From Candidatus Poribacteria bacterium (GTDB lineage: Bacteria; Poribacteria; WGA-4E; WGA-3G): 33,889 bases of DNA. The stretch is from positions 1 to 33,889 of the forward strand of contig JAAXHO010000133.1 of the NCBI GenBank assembly GCA_012270795.1, in the 5' to 3' direction. Under the pieces are notes generated by a model. It was not told the DNA's origin, ran no database searches, and worked only from the letters and a program-made list of their open reading frames with translations. This document shows, one piece after another, positions 8,864-17,541 of this stretch (position 1 is the stretch's first letter; every line of letters starts with the position of its first letter). The position numbers and the translations under genes were made by a program.

Positions 8864-10558
8864 TTATTTTTCCTGTAGAAAAAGAACCTGATTAGCAGAA
8901 ATTTGCTGAACGATCTGTGTAGATCCACTAACCCATAGTACTTCAATTTTATCAACAACTTTATGTTTGCCAATTCCAAAATGGAGTTTAAGTTCCCGTT
9001 GCGAGAGATACCCATCACCACTCTGTACTTCGCGTATTTGCGATAAGGCTCCAGTAGTTATTTTTACCCGTGTCCCCACTGCATCCGACGAACTTCTTGC
9101 AGCTTTCATTTTAATCTGTATCCAGTTATTCCTGTTTCCACCATCGTTTCGTAATAGACGTGGCGGCGTATTAGAATTGGTCACGAAAATATCAATATCT
9201 CCATCCAAATCGTAATCAGCAAATGTGGCACCGCGGCTTACATCTTCTAAATTCAATCCTGGTCCCAAAGATGCGGATACATCCGTAAATGTACCGTCCT
9301 GTTTATTTTGAAAAAGTAGATTGCGTTGCCCGTAAGTACCCTCTAATCCGAGTTCAGTAAGATTGTCTTGCAAGTGTCCATTCGCAACAAAAACATCACT
9401 ATAGCCGTCATTGTCGTAATCAATAAAAGCCGTTGCCCAACCGAGATAAGGATACGTAACAAGTGCTGTCTTTGTAGTCGTTGTTGCATCCGTAAAGAAA
9501 CCATCACCATCATTATGATAGAACGTATTTGTCTGATCCGCATAGTTCGTAACGGTTATGTCAAGCCAGCCGTTATTATCCCAATCCCCAAATGCTGTTC
9601 CCATACCGTTCTCTGCTACACCGTTTTCACTAAGCGCAACACCAACCATAAATCCTACTTCCGAAAACGTACCGTCTCCCAAATTGGTATAGAAAAAGTT
9701 TTCGGTTGAGTCGTTTGCTACATAGATGTCGGGATTACCGTCATTGTTATAGTCTCCCCAAACAACGCCTAAACCTTTTCCGGTATCGTTGTAGATACCT
9801 ACTGACTTCGTAACATTAGTAAAAGTACCATCACCGTTATTCCTATAGAGTGTATCCGATTGGGCTTGAAAGTTGTCCGGTTCGCAATATCCCCGGATTC
9901 CCTTTTCCTTTAGTCCACACCAGGGATTTTCATTGATGTTGTAATCAAGATAGTTGACAACATAAAGATCGATATTGCCATCTCTGTCATAATCTGCGAA
10001 TGCACAACTCGTACTCCACCGTGGCTCAGCGACTCCTGCTTTCTCTGTGACATCAGTAAAAGTTCCATTACCATTATTTTTGTACAGACGATTTTTTCCA
10101 TAGTTTGTTACATAAAGATCCAAATATCCATCGTTATCGTAGTCTCCTACTGCACACCCATGTCCATACCCTGTATCTCCGACCCCTGCTTTTAGTGTTA
10201 CATCCGTAAATGTTCCATCACCGTTGTTTTCATAAAGAACATTGGTGGGTACTTCTGAAGCGTGGTAACCGGGAAGTGGTGCACTATTAACAAGGTATAG
10301 ATCTGGGTCACCATCCGCATCATAATCAAAAAAAGCTGCGCCTGATCCGAGCATTTCCATACAGTATTTTTCACCGCTGCGTCCATCAACATGTGTCCAA
10401 TCTATTCCTGCTTCGCGTGTCACGTCAATAAATTGAATCTGAGGCTCTGAGATGCCATGGAAAAGCATCACGTGAAACATAAAAAACTGCATACTCCACA
10501 GACACATAAAAATCGGTGGTGGAAAAAATCTATTTATTCTGTGAATTTGTTTTTTCAT
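8864..10558 (-). CDS. CRTAC1-like FG-GAP/ASPIC-UnbV secreted protein
   Basis: 564 residues. After a hydrophobic N-terminus (signal or anchor, about 14-35) comes a beta-propeller of FG-GAP/VCBS repeats. Seven Ca-binding loops can be read: DYDADGDPDL, DYDNDGYLDL, DYDRDGNIDL, DYNNDGNPDI, DWDNNGWLDI, DYDNDGYSDV and DYDLDGDIDI. The last 75 residues or so (GTRVKITTG to the end, with SGDGYLSQ and LHFGIG) are the ASPIC/UnbV domain. The family is extracellular and calcium-binding; its molecular role in bacteria is not settled. The start lies inside the end of the TPR gene (29-bp overlap), so the two are translationally coupled. Confidence 0.85.
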   Translation of the reverse strand: MKKQIHRINRFFPPPIFMCLWSMQFFMFHVMLFHGISEPQIQFIDVTREAGIDWTHVDGRSGEKYCMEMLGSGAAFFDYDADGDPDLYLVNSAPLPGYHASEVPTNVLYENNGDGTFTDVTLKAGVGDTGYGHGCAVGDYDNDGYLDLYVTNYGKNRLYKNNGNGTFTDVTEKAGVAEPRWSTSCAFADYDRDGNIDLYVVNYLDYNINENPWCGLKEKGIRGYCEPDNFQAQSDTLYRNNGDGTFTNVTKSVGIYNDTGKGLGVVWGDYNNDGNPDIYVANDSTENFFYTNLGDGTFSEVGFMVGVALSENGVAENGMGTAFGDWDNNGWLDITVTNYADQTNTFYHNDGDGFFTDATTTTKTALVTYPYLGWATAFIDYDNDGYSDVFVANGHLQDNLTELGLEGTYGQRNLLFQNKQDGTFTDVSASLGPGLNLEDVSRGATFADYDLDGDIDIFVTNSNTPPRLLRNDGGNRNNWIQIKMKAARSSSDAVGTRVKITTGALSQIREVQSGDGYLSQRELKLHFGIGKHKVVDKIEVLWVSGSTQIVQQISANQVLFLQEK

Positions 10559-12170
10559 CTGCCTTTATCTTTGCTAATGTTTGGTAAAAAGATGCATTTT
10601 TTGGTTCTAATTTTATTGCAGTATTTATTGTATTCATTGCCTTTTGATGTTCTCCTGCGTGAAGATAAGCTAAAGCAAGCGTATGCAGATATTGTGGTAT
10701 TGCCACTAATCGTACTGCTTTTTCAGCTAGGTCAACAATGTCTTGTGGTGTCATGTGATTATTTTCATTGGGTTTAACTTGAAGATAGAGTCTTGCTAAA
10801 CCGTTTAATGCATAATGTGCATCTGCATCTAAGGTTAGCACCTCCTGATATGCATGAATTGCCTTGCCAATTTCCCCACGACGGTGATGAATTGCAGCGA
10901 TGCCTCCCTTTGCCATTGCTAATGTAGCGTCATACTTTAGAGAGGTGGTGTATTCAAGGAATGCATCATTTAACCGTCCTTGCATGTAATACACTGCTGC
11001 TAACCCTGCGTGTAGCAATGCTTGTTTGGGTTCGATTTCGATTCCTGCAAGATAAGCTTTTTCTGATTCTGGTAATTTTCGTGCCCGAAAATACAACTGT
11101 CCAAGTTTATAATATGCATCTGTGAGTTTTGGATTTAGTCGTAACGCTTCTTGAAATGCGCCAATTGCTTGATCGTATTTTTGATATTTTTGATATGTAA
11201 GTCCGAGCTGGAAATGTTTTTGCGGATTGATCGGTTCGTTAAGGATTGCTCTTTCACGGGTGTCAATCTCCTGAGCGATTTTGTTTAAACGGCGATATGT
11301 TTCCATTGCTTTTTTGCCTTCATTTATCTGTTTTAATCGAAACAAGGCTTGGGCAAGATTGTAATATGCCCCGATGTGGTCTGGTTGTTGTGTAATGACT
11401 GTTCGGAAAGTACGAGTAGCACGTTGGTATTCCCGCTTTTTTATGTGGAGTAAACCGAGGCTGAAATGTGCTGCGGTGAAAGAAGAATCATTACGGACTG
11501 CATTCTCTAATAATGGTAGTGCTTTATCAAGTTCGCCTTGACGCAGATAGATTGCCCCTAAATTACCATTCGCCATCGGAAGTTTAGGCTTTAAGTTTAT
11601 CGCTTGTTTATAGTATTTAATTGCTTGGTCAAGTTTGTCAATTGCTTCATAACACGAGGCAAGATTGGCCATCGCTTCCGCAATGTCCGGTGAAAGGTTG
11701 AAACTTTGATGATATGTCTCTATTGCTTCGTGAAACTGATTATTTTGCTGGTAGACAGCTGCAAGACCGAAAAAAATACCAACGACTTTTGGATATTTTC
11801 GGGTTAGGTTGCGATAGAGAACAATTGCCTGGTCAATGCGTGAGGTTTTTGTGTAGAGAAGAGCAAGGTTTGTTTCAGCTTGCATCAGATTTGGCGTAAT
11901 TTGCAAAGCCCGTTTAAGTGAGGTTTCTGCTTTCGCGTAATTACCGAAATGCAGATGAATGGTTCCTAAAGCGGTGTGTGCTTTAGCAGAATTAGGGTCT
12001 TCTTCAACGGCTTTTTGAAAATTCAGAAGTGCTTGCTGATATTTACCTTGTTGAACTTCCTGTTTGCCGCGGATATAGGATTCGTTAGATTGTTGTGCAT
12101 GACATACATAAACATTACAGAATAAGACAAAACAGAGAAGTACAACGAAGGGAGTTAGTTTTGACAACAT
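10530..12170 (-). CDS. Secreted TPR-repeat protein
   Basis: About 546 residues from the ATG at 12170, which has AGGA 9 nt upstream; an ATG at 12179 is also open but lies directly on that AGGA. Signal peptide (LTPFVVLLCFVLFCNVYVCHA) followed by about a dozen tetratricopeptide repeats, for example YQQALLNFQKAVEEDPNSAK and YDQAIGAFQEALRLNPKLTD. Probably a periplasmic or surface scaffold. Its 3' end overlaps the CRTAC1-like gene by 29 bp, and the FGE-like gene ends 78 nt upstream. TPR plus CRTAC1 pairs recur in planctomycete- and poribacteria-type genomes (recollection, not checked). Confidence 0.85.
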   Translation of the reverse strand: MLSKLTPFVVLLCFVLFCNVYVCHAQQSNESYIRGKQEVQQGKYQQALLNFQKAVEEDPNSAKAHTALGTIHLHFGNYAKAETSLKRALQITPNLMQAETNLALLYTKTSRIDQAIVLYRNLTRKYPKVVGIFFGLAAVYQQNNQFHEAIETYHQSFNLSPDIAEAMANLASCYEAIDKLDQAIKYYKQAINLKPKLPMANGNLGAIYLRQGELDKALPLLENAVRNDSSFTAAHFSLGLLHIKKREYQRATRTFRTVITQQPDHIGAYYNLAQALFRLKQINEGKKAMETYRRLNKIAQEIDTRERAILNEPINPQKHFQLGLTYQKYQKYDQAIGAFQEALRLNPKLTDAYYKLGQLYFRARKLPESEKAYLAGIEIEPKQALLHAGLAAVYYMQGRLNDAFLEYTTSLKYDATLAMAKGGIAAIHHRRGEIGKAIHAYQEVLTLDADAHYALNGLARLYLQVKPNENNHMTPQDIVDLAEKAVRLVAIPQYLHTLALAYLHAGEHQKAMNTINTAIKLEPKNASFYQTLAKIKADEKTNSQNK

Positions 12171-12248
12171 GGGATTCATTCCTACATACTATTGTGCAAT
12201 AATATAAATGGATACTATTAATAAGGACTGCATCGTTGGAATATGTTT

Positions 12249-13115
12249 TTATTCAGTTGGTGCGTCCATTGCACAGCGAAAACCGCGCATAAGTGATCCA
12301 GGATTACCACCGAAGCGGTTTGCACATCGTGTGAAATCTAAATTTTCTGCCCAACTACCACCTTTCAAGACATGTCCATCTCCGGTTTCTGGTCCGTTAG
12401 GGTTAATATATGGAGCAAAGTCATAATAGTCTTTTTTGTACCAGTCGGAGACCCATTCCCAGAGGTTGCCGGCCATATCAAGTGCCCCATAAGGACTTGC
12501 ACCTTGTGGAAACTGTCCAACAGGTGCGGTCAATTTATACCCATCTTTTATACCAGTACCATCATTTCCGCTGAGTTTTGTCGGGTCCCACTCATTGCCC
12601 CAAGGCCAGATGCGTCCATCAGTCCCGCGAGCAGCTTTCTCCCATTCTGCCTCAGTTGGCAGTCTTTTTCCTGCCCACTCAGCGTAAGCTGCAGCATCAG
12701 ACCATTCCAGAACAACTGCTGGCTGGTTAGAAATATTATGAGGAGGATAATCTAAGTATTGTTTAGGTTTGTAGCCGGTATCGGTAAGGAACTGCTTGTA
12801 TTGCAGGTTGGTAACCTCAAGTTGATCAATGTAGAAAGCGTCCACGTATACTTTACGTTGTGGTCGTTCATTGTCGAACCGTGAGATGTTTCTGAGAGGA
12901 AATATATTTTTATATAGTTCAATGTCAGCATCGCTGGTGCCCATCAAAAAATCGCCTGCAGGGACAAATACCATTACTGCACTATCTTTCTGTGTGGTAA
13001 TGGTATTAATGGGTGATGGTTCAACGGTGTGTGTATCCATTCCCTCACGACATGCCAAAGCAAGTAACAAGGGAATGGATAATATTAGAATGAAACAGAA
13101 TTGGTTATGTCTCAT
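12249..13115 (-). CDS. Formylglycine-generating-enzyme-like lipoprotein
   Basis: 288 residues from the ATG at 13115; a TTG one codon earlier is the alternative start. The lipoprotein signal ends LLLALAC. The body is an FGE-sulfatase (SUMF1) domain: VFVPAGDFLMGTSD, NERPQRKVYVDAFYIDQLEV, KRLPTEAEWEKAARG, WPWGNEW, GALDMAGNLWEWVSDWY, VLKGGSW and MRGFRCA. True sulfatase-activating FGEs carry two cysteines five residues apart near the C-terminus. Here only one remains (DFTRCANRF), with Leu where the first would be, so formylglycine formation is unlikely; the family also includes binding and non-heme-iron enzymes. The gene begins a few bases after the stop of the upstream paralogue. Confidence 0.8.
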   Translation of the reverse strand: MRHNQFCFILILSIPLLLALACREGMDTHTVEPSPINTITTQKDSAVMVFVPAGDFLMGTSDADIELYKNIFPLRNISRFDNERPQRKVYVDAFYIDQLEVTNLQYKQFLTDTGYKPKQYLDYPPHNISNQPAVVLEWSDAAAYAEWAGKRLPTEAEWEKAARGTDGRIWPWGNEWDPTKLSGNDGTGIKDGYKLTAPVGQFPQGASPYGALDMAGNLWEWVSDWYKKDYYDFAPYINPNGPETGDGHVLKGGSWAENLDFTRCANRFGGNPGSLMRGFRCAMDAPTE

Positions 13116-13120
13116 CAACC

Positions 13121-13927
13121 TTATTTAATTGTTTTCAGGTTACCCCATGTTGTGGATAGTTTACCATTCGGTTCAACAGGTGTAACGTTATTCATGAGCC
13201 AGATTATGATTTCAGCAGCGACTGCGCCTTTCGGTTCATCCCCCATATTTGTTTGTATGACAGGGATCAATCTGCCGAGATCGCCATCTCGTACAATAAT
13301 CGGGTCGGCCCGTGTGCCAGCCTCGTTTTGTGCAAGTGATACTTCAACTACCCAGTTTCCCTCCAGTAGGTCGGTGTGGAAGGGGCGATCAGACTGGAAA
13401 TCAGTCAGACTCGGAGCAATCTCTTTCCCTTTTTCAGTGACAACCATGGGTGTATTGTCGTCCCACATGACCATGCCGGGTATATCCATCATATTCCGTA
13501 TTCCACCTTCAGCATTTCGGTTTTCTAAACCCCAGAACATCCAATCAGCGTGGTTGATGATAGCATCTCCATCGGTGGTTTCAATGAATGTCTCCGCGAT
13601 AGAACCGTCAGGTGAGGTATTTCCTTGTGGGTAAAGTGTGGGTGGTAAATCACCGTAAAGTATACAGATATCCAAACCGTTGTCGTCTGTTACACCTTCC
13701 ATCCATTCAGCTAAAGCGTCCATATCACCATCACTCACGTACCAGGTATTTTTGATTCCTGCGTCGTCCAGCATGTCAACACAGATTTGTGCTTGTTCGT
13801 CTGCGGCATCTTTATTGATCCACTGGGTCGTTCCGGTGTAGATTGCAACTTCACTTGCGCCGAATGTTAGTGTTAGAGGCATTGCTAATAAAGCAATAGG
13901 TATGATTAAAATCAAATAGTTTCGCAT
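13121..13927 (-). CDS. Secreted protein of unknown function, paralogue 2
   Basis: 268 residues with a signal peptide (1-23). It is a clear tandem paralogue of the 13940-14767 product: shared blocks include LYGDLPPTLYPQGN, PDGSIAE, ADWMFWGL, NRNAEGG, RNMMD and DRPFH. The start (EVAIYTGTTQWINKDAADEQ, ICVDMLDDAGI, ILYGDLPP) alternates strands and helices in a way that recalls class I glutamine-amidotransferase/ThuA-like folds, but no catalytic Cys can be assigned, so this is only a guess. The C-terminus EPNGKLSTTWGNLKTIK carries the W-G-x-L-K motif seen in the metzincin-LRR protein. GGAGATA upstream of the ATG supports the start; 12 nt separate it from the preceding gene. Confidence 0.75.
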   Translation of the reverse strand: MRNYLILIIPIALLAMPLTLTFGASEVAIYTGTTQWINKDAADEQAQICVDMLDDAGIKNTWYVSDGDMDALAEWMEGVTDDNGLDICILYGDLPPTLYPQGNTSPDGSIAETFIETTDGDAIINHADWMFWGLENRNAEGGIRNMMDIPGMVMWDDNTPMVVTEKGKEIAPSLTDFQSDRPFHTDLLEGNWVVEVSLAQNEAGTRADPIIVRDGDLGRLIPVIQTNMGDEPKGAVAAEIIIWLMNNVTPVEPNGKLSTTWGNLKTIK

Positions 13928-13939
13928 TAAATGTATCTC

Positions 13940-14767
13940 CTATTTTTTTATATTTCCCCAGAGTATGGGGAGTTTATTAATTGGTTCAACTACTTGTGGC
14001 TCAGCTTCAATTGCCTCAAGGTAGTAGTTAAGTATGATTTCAGCAATCACTTCACCTTTTGGGTCATCCCCCATGTTGGTCTGATGTACTTGAATGAGTC
14101 GTGCGTTCGTTTTCTTGTTCCGGACAAGGCACGGATCACACAGAGCGGCATCATCTTTATTTCCGGTATTTGTTGCGAACGCTATCTCTATCTCCCAATC
14201 GGTTGCTGCCAAGTCGTTAATGTGAAAAGGACGATCAGAAGCAAAATCTACGAGAGATGGAGTCAGTTCCTTTCCTTCTGGTGTAACCATCATGGGTGTG
14301 TCGTCATCCCATTGGACGATTCCTGGGACATCCATCATATTTCGTAGTCCGCCTTCTGCATTTCGATTTCCGAGACCCCAGAACATCCAGTCTGCACTAT
14401 TTGAGATTGTATTTCCATCATCAAGAAATTCCTCGGCGATAGAACCGTCGGGTTGCGCATTGCCTTGTGGATAGATTTCAGGTGGTAAGTCACCAAATAG
14501 AACAATGATGTGGTGTCCGTTTTTCTCTGTGTGTTGTTTTGTCCAGTCTGCGATTTTGTCAGCTGGATCATTAACAACCTGCCCGATTCCATTTTTACCT
14601 TTGATCATATCAATTAGGATATCAGCCTCTGCTTGTGCAGCGGCTTGCCCAATCCATTGGACTGTCTCCGTATATACAAAGACATCAATGTTAGCATCGG
14701 TTTGAGGTATGCTAATCATAAACGTAGTAGCGCATATAACGCCAACAAGAAAACAAATATTTTTCAT
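13940..14767 (-). CDS. Secreted protein of unknown function, paralogue 1
   Basis: 275 residues, signal peptide about 1-25. First gene of the minus-strand operon that continues through its paralogue (13121), the FGE-like lipoprotein, the TPR protein and the CRTAC1-like protein. Conserved with the paralogue: LFGDLPPEIYPQGN, PDGSIAEEF, ADWMFWGLGNRNAEGG, RNMMDVPGIVQWDDDTPM, TNMGDDPKGE. It ends EPINKLPILWGNIKK, a diverged form of the TTWGxLK tail. Function unrecognised; the conserved Trp/Asn-rich centre suggests a ligand-binding or enzymatic site. TAAGG lies about 12 nt upstream of the ATG. Confidence 0.75.
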   Translation of the reverse strand: MKNICFLVGVICATTFMISIPQTDANIDVFVYTETVQWIGQAAAQAEADILIDMIKGKNGIGQVVNDPADKIADWTKQHTEKNGHHIIVLFGDLPPEIYPQGNAQPDGSIAEEFLDDGNTISNSADWMFWGLGNRNAEGGLRNMMDVPGIVQWDDDTPMMVTPEGKELTPSLVDFASDRPFHINDLAATDWEIEIAFATNTGNKDDAALCDPCLVRNKKTNARLIQVHQTNMGDDPKGEVIAEIILNYYLEAIEAEPQVVEPINKLPILWGNIKK

Positions 14768-14907
14768 ATTATTAATAAACCTTATATCTTTAAATGACAG
14801 GACTTATGCAAATTGCATGTAAAAGCAATATATTTCATCAGAATGTAACCTTATTAGGTTTACAGTTAGAGTTCCTAAAGTAAAATTTGAAACTCTAATG
14901 TTTTTAT
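14768..14907. other. Short non-coding gap with a repeat end
   Basis: Holds one AGGACTTATGCAAATTGC sequence (from about 14800), a single end of the AGGACTTACGCA family. Nothing else is recognisable. Confidence 0.4.
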
Positions 14908-15213
14908 TCATGAGTAATGGTTAAGATATCCACCCACTTTCTGCAAACAAAATAACCCGCAGCAAACTATCCAAGTGAATAGAGAGCAGACGGACACAAT
15001 AAAAAGTTGATGAACATCAGCGGTATTCGCCTGTTCGTTAACTGATATATTATTACAATCGTTAATTTTCGTGAAGGAGGAGGTAAACCGATAGTTAATA
15101 AAATGAATAATCGGTAAAAGCACAGAAAGTTTAAGAATAGAACAAACGTAGAGGTAGCTTAGACTATTGACAGTCGTCCTTTCAACATTGCGGTTGCTAT
15201 AAGCATCTTGCAT
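14908..15213 (-). CDS. Small putative membrane protein
   Basis: 101 residues from the ATG at 15213, preceded by a near-perfect AAGGAGGG (15226-15219) with a 5-nt spacer. That is the main reason to believe in the gene and to prefer this start over one further upstream. Two hydrophobic stretches (ILKLSVLLPIIHFI and LFIVSVCSLFTWIVCCGLF) suggest two transmembrane helices around a polar loop of about 35 residues. No homologue is recognised and codon use is AT-rich. It lies among repeats, so it may be a remnant. Confidence 0.4.
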   Translation of the reverse strand: MQDAYSNRNVERTTVNSLSYLYVCSILKLSVLLPIIHFINYRFTSSFTKINDCNNISVNEQANTADVHQLFIVSVCSLFTWIVCCGLFCLQKVGGYLNHYS

Positions 15214-16163
15214 TTTCGCCCTCCTTCGTGCTGTTTGAATATCTGTACCAATACCAATCAAATAACAATCATTACCAGGACTTACGCAGCATTAAAAATT
15301 ATTGAAGGGTTAGAGATTTGTTCCTTTTTAAAGGAGTGTAAATGTTTTAGTCATAATGGAATAGTATACCACAAATTTAAATTATTGTGTAAGTCCTGCA
15401 TAGATTATATCAAGGACAAATGTAAAAACATTTTAACTTATCAGAATCAGAATTTAAACCTTACTTGTTGATACTTAAATCCGAATTGCTCCACAATTAT
15501 AGAGTTCTTAGGAAGAGTAAGATTGTTGATAACGTAATATATTAACCCAAGTTGCTACCTATAATTTGTTGGAGGGGTTTCTAACCCCGATTGATAAAAG
15601 AAAACAGAAAAACAACGAATCTTGATACGAATTGTCATAAATCGGGGTTTCTAACCCCTCCAACAAGAGTATTCTAAAGTAGGTGGCAACTTAGGTTATA
15701 TTATACAAAATTATCATACACTTTGTCAATTTAAATTCGTTAATAATTTACTATAGTAACTCAAGTTGCTACCTATAATTCTGAAATTCCATCGAATTTT
15801 TTAGATCAGAAATGTAACGGCAGCGGTATTCAATTGTCCAGTTTTTTCAAATACATTATAAAGCATTAACCAAAATCTATTGGATTTTTATTGAATATCT
15901 AACGTTTTAAGGAAGAATCGCCAAACAAAAACGTGAAATAAACATAACTTTCGCAGAGGAAATTGACAACATCTCCTACAAGAAAACGTAAATCACTGGT
16001 GATGAAAACTCCTCACACACAACAATGTTTATTGACAATTGAATGCCTTTACCCTATTGCTTTTTATATTCCAAAATTCCGTGAACTTTTTTAGCATTGA
16101 TATGACTAATAAGATGAATATATCAATATCTTATGTTTATGAAAATTTGGAGAGCTGATAAAA
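15214..16163. repeat. Intergenic region with nested inverted-repeat elements
   Basis: About 950 bp without a supported gene. 15277-15397 is a 121-bp element with ends AGGACTTACGCA / TGTGTAAGTCCT. 15544-15700 is an element with ends AACCCAAGTTGCTACCTATA and GTAGGTGGCAACTTAGGTTA; nested inside it is an inverted repeat of GGAGGGGTTTCTAACCCC (15571-15592 against 15640-15661). 15757-15778 is another single AACTCAAGTTGCTACCTATA end. 15825-16047 is bounded by GGTATTCAATTGTC and GACAATTGAATGCC, the family seen again at 22884 and 22983. Confidence 0.6.
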
Positions 16164-17495
16164 ATGAAGTTATTTACACCAATGTTTATTCTCTTGATCG
16201 TTACATGCATTGCACTCCCTTGTTTTGGACATGGCGACGAAGAGGTAGCAGAAGATCAAGAGAGGGTCAAGGCAACAGGGTTATGGATTTACAACGACCT
16301 TGAAAAAGGGATCGCACAAGCTGAAGAGACAGGCAAACCGATACTTGTTGTTTTTCGTTGAGTACCGTGAGTGTCTTGTCAAGGCATTGATGAACAGGTT
16401 GTTCGTCACGAAAAATCAATCAAAGATTTAATGGAACAGTTTATACGTGTACGCATCGTACAAGGCAACGGTATTGACCTTTCTGTATTTCAGTTCGATT
16501 ACAATCTCACTTTTGCAGCATTCTTCATGAATGCGGACAAAACTATCTATGGACGATTTGGCACACGTGCAGAATACAGAAACGCTGCAAAGAATATATC
16601 TGTTGAGGGTTTTAAACAAGCACTTGAAGCAGCACTTGAATTACACAAAGGTTATCCTGACAACAAAGCAGTATTAGCACCAAAGACTGGTCCTGCTCCT
16701 TTAAAGAAAACGCCAGAAACATTTCCTGCTTTACAACGATATCCATCTGATGTAAACTTAAGCAGACGCGTAGAAGGACAGTGTATCCATTGCCACCAGA
16801 TTGGGGAAGCGCAACGAGAAATACACTGGTATGATCGGAAACCTGTACCAGATGAAGTACTATATCCTTTCCCGATGCCCGATGTGTTAGGGTTGAACTT
16901 TTCACCTAAACATCGTGCGAAGATTAGTAAGATAACACAAGGTTCATCTGCAGAAAAAGATGGTTTCAAACGCGCAGATGAAATTTTAACACTTGCTGGT
17001 CAACCAATTATCTCAATCACTGATGTTCAATGGGTGTTACACCGTGCAAATGACAGTGATGTATTAACAGCAACTGTGAGTCGACATGGTGAAGAAATCA
17101 AACTGAATCTAACACTCAAAAAAGGTTGGCGGAAAGCAAGTGACATCTCCTGGCGAACAACAACTTATGAATTGCGACTCGTTTCCTTGGGTGGTATGAT
17201 ACTTGAAGACTTGTCGAACACTGAACGCAAACACAACAATTTAAGTGATGATAACATGGCTCTAATTGTTAAGGATCTGATGCGACGTGATAGACGAGCT
17301 AATAGTCAGACAAATGCCCAAAAAGCGGGTATCCAACGCGGAGACATATTAGTCGGTTTCGGTGAACGGACTGATCGTGTTTCTGAAAGTAACATCATCG
17401 GATATGTGCTACAGGAACAAGCAGAGGCTAAATCTTTACCCGTAAAACTGAACCGAAATGGGAAATTGTTAAATGTGAACCTGTCACTTGAATAG
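16164..17495 (+). CDS. Candidate selenoprotein: thioredoxin-like domain, CxxCH heme motif, PDZ domains
   Basis: 443 residues if two in-frame TGA codons (16359-16361 and 16368-16370) are read through; both halves share one frame. Signal peptide 1-22; thioredoxin-like segment from about 40 (GLWIYNDLEKGIAQAEETGK, PILVVFR), then U66-V-P-U69-V-S-C72, exactly where a thioredoxin-fold CxxC belongs; the helix and strands continue to about 165. Next comes a c-type heme motif CIHCH (207-211), a PDZ domain (about 225-315) and a second PDZ-like end (about 375-443). TGA is a normal stop elsewhere here (19374-19376, 29483-29485, 30329-30331), so selenocysteine is the simplest reading; a double nonsense pseudogene is the alternative. 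A weak hairpin at 16370-16388 with GU in its loop could be a bacterial SECIS. First gene of a three-gene operon; likely periplasmic redox protein. Confidence 0.7.
16370..16388 (+). promoter_or_regulatory. Possible SECIS hairpin
   Basis: AGTGTC (16370-16375) can pair with GGCATT (16383-16388) using two G-U pairs, around the loop TTGTCAA, which holds a GU as bacterial SECIS apical loops often do. It lies about 17 nt after the first TGA, inside the coding sequence. The pairing is weak and was judged by eye only. Confidence 0.25.
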
Positions 17496-17541
17496 TACAG
17501 GTATTATCATGAGAAATATAACTACATTAAAAAGGGTTGAC

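Noticed and set aside
9368-9709. Plus-strand ORF opposite the CRTAC1-like gene
   Set aside because: It is an antisense shadow of the repetitive Asp/Gly-rich FG-GAP coding sequence.
16032-16070. TTGACA at 16032 as the promoter of the selenoprotein operon
   Set aside because: The hexamer is part of the GACAATTGAATGCC repeat end and no good -10 box is at the right distance.
16164-16361. A separate 65-residue secreted protein ending at the first TGA
   Set aside because: The same frame continues through a second TGA nine bases on into a long conserved protein, and both TGAs sit at redox Cys positions, so one read-through gene is more likely.
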